64,000 nt of DNA, taken from Desulforapulum autotrophicum. GTDB taxonomy: Bacteria; Desulfobacterota; Desulfobacteria; Desulfobacterales; Desulfolunaceae. The stretch spans positions 497,509 to 561,508 of the forward strand of contig DYJE01000001.1 in the NCBI GenBank assembly GCA_020723285.1. The letters run 5' to 3'. Of the stretch, positions 24,338 to 31,100 are shown in pieces. The first letter of the stretch is position 1. The number at the start of each line of letters is the position of its first letter. The position numbers and the translations under genes were made by a program. Under the pieces are notes generated by a model that searched no databases, was not told the origin of the DNA, and saw nothing but the letters and a program-made list of their open reading frames with translations.

Positions 24338-26212
24338 CTATAAACTGTAAGCGGACAACCGGGCCAGTGCGTCTATAAATCCTTTGCATTGCTGAAGATG
24401 CCCGCGCCAGATTTCCGGCACAAAGGTGCCGTCGTATTTTGAAAACAGGGGCATGACTCTCTCAAAGTCGATATCGCCCTCTCCGATCTGGACACCTTCG
24501 CCGTCAAGGCCGTATCCGTCGGCGAAGTGGATATGCCGGATATAAGGGTAAACCGTTTGGATATAGGTTGTCAGATCTTCGTTTTTTGCATTGCAGTAAA
24601 GAGCCGCGTGGGACAGGTCAAAGCAGATGTTCATCCCGGTTTCTTCACAAAACGAGGCGACATCCTCGGCGCTCATGAAATAATTACCTTTCCAGGCCCC
24701 CCCGAAATACCAGGGATAAGGAGGAAGGTTTTCAAACAGGACCTCGAATCCTGCGATTTCCATTTCTTCGACCGACTTGAGAAGCTTATTTTTCATCACC
24801 ATCGTGTCAAGTTTTGTATTCAGGCTCATGGCTCCGGGGTGAACGATGATTTTTGGCAAAGCGCCGTTAAAAAATGGAGCCAGATCACGGGTTATCCTGA
24901 CGGTTCTTGCAAACACGTCCAGTGACGCCTTTCGGATGTCCTCGTCTTCGGAGCACAGGTCAAACAGACGGTCGCCCATGTATTCCGGAGAATGGACAAC
25001 AAGGGACTGAGTGTAATTTTTCCGAGGGGTGAAGGTCCTGTCCAGATCCTTGTCGGTAAAATGGAATTCGACGACTTTCGGCTGGTACGTCATGATTTCA
25101 TCGATATCGTCGTAACGGGCAATCAATCCCCAGGAAGCCCTGAACCCGCTTGTCATGGCCATCATCTCTGTTTCCGAGATGTCGTTTTCCGTAAAACACG
25201 TCCCCTTTTCGATGAATCGCACGGCCTTTCTGCCCACCAGATCTTCTATCCGAGACGGGGGAAGCCCCTTGCCTGGCCCCAGAACCGTTAACTGATCACG
25301 GGCAATCGTATCCCCGGGATGAATATCGCACGCCGCGAAAAGGCTTTTTCCGAACAATTCGCGATTGAGAACCTCTCCGCGAAGCAGGTAGCGCTGTTCC
25401 TTTCCCATGGCCTGGTCCGCGACCCCGATGTCCCGGACCATCCGGTTCAACTCATAGGGTTCAAGGCTGATCTTGTGATCCGGCCCGTTCATGGACTTGT
25501 CCAGAGTGATGTGCTTTTCGATGATACAGGCCCCCATGGATGCCGCAACAAGCGGTATGACGATGCCCATGTCGTGACCGGAGTATCCCACCGGAACGCC
25601 GAAGGTTTTAAGCTTTTCGATCATTTTGAGGTTCACTTCCCTTGGCCAGACGGGATAGGAACTTCGACAATGGAGAAGCGCAAATTTCGCGCTTCTCCGT
25701 TTCAGCTGGGCCACCGTTTTTTCGATTTCCTCCCAGTAGGACATGCCCGTCGACACAATGAGGGGTTTTCCAGTTCCTGCGATAAAATCAATAAGAGCGT
25801 AGTTGTTCAGATCCGCTGAGGCGATCTTGAACGCCGGAACGCCGATACGTTCAAGGAAAGCGGCGCTCGGGATATCGAAAGGAGTGCAAAGAAAGGTTAC
25901 CCCCCGTGATTCACAGTATTTTTTGATGTCTTCCACCTGCTCCTCGGTCAGTTCAACCGTTTTAAGGAGAGGAATCATGTATTGAAAATTCTGTTCGTAT
26001 CGTCCGGTATTCTCAAGAACATCCGGGCTGTAAAGGCTTGACAGGCAACGTTTCTGGAATTTCACGGCGTGAACCCCCGCCTTGACCGCAACATCGACCA
26101 GACGTTTTGCGGTATCGGGATCTCCGTTATGGTTAATCCCGATCTCGGCGATGATATACGTGGGCTGATCGCTGCCGATCCGGGTTCCGTTTATGGTGAT
26201 GGATTCCGTCAT
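24338..26212 (-). CDS. NeuB-family nonulosonic acid synthase fused to a TIM-barrel (AP-endonuclease-2-like) domain
   Basis: 624 residues from ATG 26212, 4 bases after the upstream stop. Residues 1-280 are a sialic/pseudaminic/legionaminic acid synthase barrel: YIIAEIGINHNGD, HAVKFQKR, IVSTGMSYW, VGYSGHDMG, IIEKHITLDK, GPDHKISLEP. An SAF/antifreeze-like domain follows (SLFAACDIHPGDTIARDQL, about 290-350). The remaining 260 residues are a second barrel of the sugar-phosphate isomerase/AP_endonuc_2 type (KIIVHPGAMS, VLFENLPPYPW, CFDLSHAALY, IRHIHFADG, FVPEIWRGH). NeuB enzymes condense PEP with a six-carbon amino sugar; the extra barrel could make or edit that sugar. The other nonulosonate genes (dehydratase, aminotransferase, CMP-transferase) are not in the window. 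Confidence 0.85.
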   Translation of the reverse strand: MTESITINGTRIGSDQPTYIIAEIGINHNGDPDTAKRLVDVAVKAGVHAVKFQKRCLSSLYSPDVLENTGRYEQNFQYMIPLLKTVELTEEQVEDIKKYCESRGVTFLCTPFDIPSAAFLERIGVPAFKIASADLNNYALIDFIAGTGKPLIVSTGMSYWEEIEKTVAQLKRRSAKFALLHCRSSYPVWPREVNLKMIEKLKTFGVPVGYSGHDMGIVIPLVAASMGACIIEKHITLDKSMNGPDHKISLEPYELNRMVRDIGVADQAMGKEQRYLLRGEVLNRELFGKSLFAACDIHPGDTIARDQLTVLGPGKGLPPSRIEDLVGRKAVRFIEKGTCFTENDISETEMMAMTSGFRASWGLIARYDDIDEIMTYQPKVVEFHFTDKDLDRTFTPRKNYTQSLVVHSPEYMGDRLFDLCSEDEDIRKASLDVFARTVRITRDLAPFFNGALPKIIVHPGAMSLNTKLDTMVMKNKLLKSVEEMEIAGFEVLFENLPPYPWYFGGAWKGNYFMSAEDVASFCEETGMNICFDLSHAALYCNAKNEDLTTYIQTVYPYIRHIHFADGYGLDGEGVQIGEGDIDFERVMPLFSKYDGTFVPEIWRGHLQQCKGFIDALARLSAYSL

Positions 26213-26216
26213 CGTT

Positions 26217-27248
26217 CTATGCCTGCATCCTTCCACAGGGTTTAACAGCCTTTCGCCCGTGAGCCCGGCCACCCCGTGTCCCCATGTTCTTTTCCAGTTT
26301 CCCGCGCCAATCGTTCAACAGGTCTTCAAGTGTTGTCCGGATAGGGATCTCCGGCATCCAGCCGGTTGCCCTGTAAAATTTTGCGAAATCGCAACGGAGT
26401 TCCGGAACATCCGAAGGCCTCATTCTTTCCGGATCCTCTTCCACGGTAATATCCACATCACTGAAATCAAGAATCATTTCAAGAATTTCTTTGATACTGT
26501 ACGCCACGCCGGACCCGACATTGTACACTTCGCCGGGTTCACCAAAACGGACGGCCAGTTCATACGCCTTCACGATATCGCGAATATCCGAGAAATCACG
26601 TTTCGCGGAAAGATTACCCACCTTGATCACCGGTTCCTTGAGTCCGAGTTCGATTTCAGCAATCTGTTTTGCGAAACTCGATGTGGCGAAAACTTCACTC
26701 CGTCCCGGACCGGTGTGATTAAAAGAGCGGGTTCTTATGATCTTCAGCCCGTAATTATGGAAATACTGAAAACCCAGGGCGGACTGGGTGACTTTGCTGA
26801 CCCCGTAAGGGCTCATGGGCCTCAGGGGGTTCAGCTCGGACACGGGCAGCTCTGTCTCGTAAACAAGCCCGTATTCCTCGGAACTTCCCGGAACCAGAAC
26901 CACCGTTTCAAAGCCGTCCAGAAGACGCAGGGATTCAAAAAGATTCAACTCCGGGGTGATGTTGTTAAGAATCGTATCCTGGGGCGAATTCCAGCTCTGC
27001 TCCACACTGCTCTGGGCTGCAAAATGGAAAATGAAGTCGGGCCGTACCGTTTTCAGGAGCCTCGTAACCGAATAGGGATCGCGAAGTTCGCAGTTATGGA
27101 GCGTGACATGTTTTTCAAGGTCCGCGATATTCTCCCTGGAACTCCGCCATCTCAAAGTCCCGTGAAGCTCGTAGCATCCTGACAAAAGAAGATTCCGTGC
27201 CATGTGACTTCCCGCCATACCTGTGATTCCTGTGATCAAAGCTTTCAT
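26217..27248 (-). CDS. NAD(P)-dependent SDR, GDP-mannose 4,6-dehydratase/reductase-like
   Basis: 343 residues from ATG 27248, 10 bases after the regulator's stop, with GAGAG about 8 bases upstream. It has TGITGMAGSHMARNLL (residues 6-21), HFAAQSSVEQSW, the Ser in VLVPGSSEEYG, YGVSKVTQSALG as an intact YxxxK, and SFNHTGPGR, all typical of extended SDRs acting on GDP-sugars. The short LHGTLRWRSS segment fits a GDP-mannose dehydratase/RMD type better than UDP-glucose epimerase. The product is probably a 4-keto-6-deoxy or reduced GDP-sugar for this glycan. The last 20 residues are basic and may be a disordered tail. Confidence 0.8.
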   Translation of the reverse strand: MKALITGITGMAGSHMARNLLLSGCYELHGTLRWRSSRENIADLEKHVTLHNCELRDPYSVTRLLKTVRPDFIFHFAAQSSVEQSWNSPQDTILNNITPELNLFESLRLLDGFETVVLVPGSSEEYGLVYETELPVSELNPLRPMSPYGVSKVTQSALGFQYFHNYGLKIIRTRSFNHTGPGRSEVFATSSFAKQIAEIELGLKEPVIKVGNLSAKRDFSDIRDIVKAYELAVRFGEPGEVYNVGSGVAYSIKEILEMILDFSDVDITVEEDPERMRPSDVPELRCDFAKFYRATGWMPEIPIRTTLEDLLNDWRGKLEKNMGTRGGRAHGRKAVKPCGRMQA

Positions 27249-27258
27249 GCTGTGTCTC

Positions 27259-27912
27259 TCATAACGTTGCGAGTTTCTTGATGGCGATCCCGTCCTTGAC
27301 AAGATTCTTGAGATACGCGTAAATCTCTTCCTGCCGGGCGAAAGAGGTGATGATCACACCGTCCGGCTTGATTTTCACCACATCCTCCGGTTTTCTCACT
27401 TTCAGTCCGTTAAAAAACGTGCCCTGTTTTTCCTCGGCGTTGTCCACGACTCCGATGACCACGAGGTCCGTGTCCTTGATGGCTGCGTGGACGATCTCCG
27501 CCGTTTCAGCAGCGCCGAAAAGGACCACGGTCCTTATACCTTCTTCGTAGATACAGTTCAGGATATTCCGGATCTCTTTTTTAACAGCAGAATAAAGCTG
27601 AACAATTTCAGCGGAATATTCCAGGAGCGAGCGTGTCAGTAGGCCCCGGCCTTTTTCCGTGAGAAAATAGTTCTGGGTTCTGTTTGTGTTGCCGGTAACC
27701 GTGATCAGTTTTTGGCCTTTAAAAAACTTGATGTAGTTGTTCACCATGGAACTGCTCAGCTTCGTCTGTTCTCCGATATCGCTCTGACTGTTGTCGGGCG
27801 ATTCATTGACTGCGAAAAGCACGGAAAGGCACCGAAACTCTTTCGTCGGTAAAAGGTATTTTGAATGAAAAGGCTCTATCATGGTTTCCTGAGAATCCTT
27901 TTGACCGTTCAT
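27259..27912 (-). CDS. Winged-helix (MarR/EPS-type) regulator fused to a Rossmann-like module
   Basis: About 217 residues. The N-terminal 90 residues are a winged-helix DNA-binding domain (FRCLSVLFAVNES, IGEQTKLSSSMVNNYIKFF as recognition helix, NYFLTEKGRGLL as wing), like the MarR-type regulators found at the head of exopolysaccharide operons. The C-terminal part has VVLFGAAETAEIVHAAI, VIGVVDNAEEKQG, FNGLKVRKP and DGVIITS, the same nucleotide-binding module carried by enzymes of this locus. It is the first gene of the 27.9-kb leftward operon and probably controls it, perhaps by sensing a nucleotide sugar. ATG 27912 has no clear ribosome site; GTG 27930 is the alternative. Confidence 0.75.
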   Translation of the reverse strand: MNGQKDSQETMIEPFHSKYLLPTKEFRCLSVLFAVNESPDNSQSDIGEQTKLSSSMVNNYIKFFKGQKLITVTGNTNRTQNYFLTEKGRGLLTRSLLEYSAEIVQLYSAVKKEIRNILNCIYEEGIRTVVLFGAAETAEIVHAAIKDTDLVVIGVVDNAEEKQGTFFNGLKVRKPEDVVKIKPDGVIITSFARQEEIYAYLKNLVKDGIAIKKLATL

Positions 27913-27942
27913 TGAATAAATATAAAGCACCAGACCACGAAT

Positions 27943-27960
27943 CAGATTGAACAGAATCTG
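27943..27960. promoter_or_regulatory. Inverted repeat upstream of the regulator gene
   Basis: CAGATT and AATCTG lie 6 bases apart, 30-50 bases before the regulator's ATG. A second dyad, ATCCA-N9-TGGAT, is at 28013-28031. The 195-base gap holding them must contain the promoter of the leftward glycan operon. Either dyad could be an operator for the winged-helix regulator; the assignment is by position only. Confidence 0.35.
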
Positions 27961-28107
27961 GATGCAGAGCGATTGAGAAAAGGCAATATCACGGAAGTTC
28001 GAGTGTCGAATAATCCATTCAATAACTGGATGGTTGACCCCATATTACCACCGGACTTTTGGATAAATCAAGTCATTTTTCCGATCCCTGTTCATATCGT
28101 GTTCAGC

Positions 28108-31100
28108 CTATCCCCGTCCTTCGATTTCCCGGATTCGCCTCATGGCCAGCTCATTGGTTCTGTCTGCCCGAATCACGGCCTTGTAGGCCATGACCGCGGA
28201 TTCCTGCATTCCCATGGCCAGATAAACGTCACCGATCTTCCGGATCACGTCCGTCCTTGAAGGAAGGGAGGACACGCACATTTCATAAGCACTGATGGCC
28301 TGACGGTGGTCACCTTCCCCGAACAGAACGTCCCCGATCTCCTCCCACAGTTCTGCAGCACCGGAATCCAGCTCAACCGCCCTTGAGAGAACGCGGAGAG
28401 CCTGGTCTCTCTTGTCAAGTGAAAACAGAATCTTGGCGAGATAAAAGAGAATATGGGAATCGTCGGCCTCTTCCTGGGGCAGGGATTCCAGATATGCAAG
28501 GGCCCCTTCAAGACCGGCCATCTTTTCACGAATGACGGCCCGTACCGGATGATAATCCCGCAAGACGGCCCGTGTGGATTCCCATTCAAGGCACAGGGAT
28601 TCGGCTTTTTCAAACTCACCGCCATCGAGAAACAATTCAATCATTGAACAGTCTTCATGCCATCGTTCAAGGACAAAATCCGAAAGCCAGGCTTTGTCTT
28701 TTTTAATAAGAATACTCGGGTCATGATTGACGGATGCGAGCAGACAGCTGGATCCAAATAGTTTATCACCCGATTCAACAAATATTTTTCCGGTGAAATA
28801 ATAATACCAGGAAAGAAAATGCAGGGGGCGATATTCCTCCATATCCTGTATCATCGTTCCATTTCGGAAGGCTTCGAGGACCCGGCCGATCCATGGATAA
28901 TCGGATTCTTCGACAAATATTCCGTTTAAAAGCTCTCTGGCACGTTCCATGTTTCCGGTTCTGAAATACAGGAGACAGGCCGTCAACCGGAAATTACAGA
29001 AGACACCTTCCGTTGTTTCAAGCAATCCCTGAAGGATTTCAAGGCCCAGTGAAATATCGTTCCGGTACAAGGCGATCATGGCGGAATCATGGGCTATAAT
29101 CCCCTTTTCACCGATTCTTGCAACGGTTTCCTTTTCCACCTCCCCAGCAAGAAAGATCATCCGTTGGGCCCCTTCCAAATCCCCCCTGCCGAGCCGAGTC
29201 CATGCTTTGAGATTCAACCATTCAGGGACAACACGTTCAATTATGCCCCACGCATTGAGCATCGTTTCAGTTTCAGTCAGTTCCTGTTCCGATATTCTCC
29301 GCTGGAGAATCTTGCCAGGCAAAAAACCGATATTCAGCCTGAACAGTTCCTGGACAGCCCGTTTCGCCCAGGCTTCCTTACGTGCGAAATCAACAAGATC
29401 CTTGACCCAGGTTCCTTCCGGCAAAAAACGTGTTTCCCCAATGACCAGAAAAAAATGACGCTTTAAAAAAAAGTCACGACCGGAACAGACCCACTGTTTT
29501 TCAATGGACTTTCTGAGAAATCCGAGTCCCCTCCCACGTTCACCCCGGTGAAGAAGCAATATGGCGAAGATGCCCTGCATAACTTCGTCTTCAATGGGAT
29601 TGAGCCTGTTTGCTTCGTCCATTTCATCGAAAGCCGAAGGGTAATCCCCTGAATCAAGAAGCACCATAACACGGCTCGCCAGCCTGTCTCTTGCAGCGGC
29701 AACGGCCTTTTCATTCTGCCTGTCGAGTTTCAGAGCGCGGTCGATACAGATTTTCCTGTATGAATTCGGACCTTCCTCATTGAGCAGCATGCCGATCGTT
29801 TTCATCTTGAACGTTTCGATGAGATGACCCAGTCCTTCATCCTTGGAAAAAGCGCTCTGAAAACATGCCGTCCCGTCTTCAACAGCTCCCGCCGTAACGC
29901 GCAGACACCCTTCGTAAAATTCCTTTAAAGGATGATCTCCGGTTTTTGATAAGAGTTCACCGGCCTTGACGAGATAACGGTGGTCGATCAGCATGTCCAG
30001 ACAGCCGGTCAGCCTGGTATCGCCCGTCTGGCCCCAAGAAAGCCCGTCATCCGAAAGAATCGTTTCCGTTAACCGGATGAACCCATGGGCTGCGCCCGAC
30101 AATTCAGAAAGAAGGGTCACGGCCTTTTTCCTGATTTCCTGAACAAAAGCCTGTTGTTTCAAAGCCGCGGCGAAACGGCGGCCCGGAGATAAAGACTCTG
30201 CCGCCACATCCATCTCGGCTTTGAGATATTCGTCATAATACTCTGTAAATACACAGGTCAGACTGGACATCAGGGGAGATTGATCAAGGGCCCTGCTGAT
30301 CCTGTCCATAGTCCCGGCGGATTTTCCTACAGCTCGTGGCAGGGACGAAGGGTCTGGCATGCGCTCTCCAATGGATTTCATATAGCTGTCGACAACGTTC
30401 AGTTCTTTCTCGTAAAGAGTGATCTGATCCATCAGCCCGCCAAGATCCTTTTCAATGGATTCGAGCTGTGAAAGAACGACCTTGAGGCCAGGGACATCTC
30501 TGCAAGGAAGGTTGCCCCGCATGTCACAGGTTCTGAAACAATGAACAGACAGGGTTTCTGCAAGGGAAAGGATTTCCGTCCCCTTGATTTTCGCCCCCCC
30601 CTCGGTGGCGTCGATGAACGTTCTGCCACCGGCCGTCGCGATCATCCGCTCGCAGATCTCCTTTGCCGCCACAAACCCGTGTGTGCTTTCGACCATGGTC
30701 CCGTCAACGCCCATAACCATGACATTCCCCATGGCCTTGGCCTGTTCTCCATTCCAATGAAGAATGGTTCCTGCCGCATGGTCGCTTTTCCCCGCAAACG
30801 CCAGATCAAGCCCCGTAAAAATAATGGGATCACACCCTGCGGTCAACGCCGCCGAAATTGCGAGATGAACCACGGAATGAACATCTTCCAGGGCATCTCC
30901 GTCCGTTTTCAGCAGACGGTTGAAGAGATCTCTAAGGCCCTTGTCCGGAAAACTGAAGTACCTGTTCCTGAAACGGATCCCATTTAAAATTTTCGATGTG
31001 ACCGCTGGAATGTACACAAGATCCGTTCCCCCGAGGTTTTCGACGAAAGGTGCAAGCTTTTCATACGTGAATTCGTTGTAATCCACAGAAACAACAGCAT

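Noticed and set aside
26193-27182. 329-codon rightward frame over the NeuB/SDR junction
   Set aside because: It is antisense to two well-supported genes and shows no domain.
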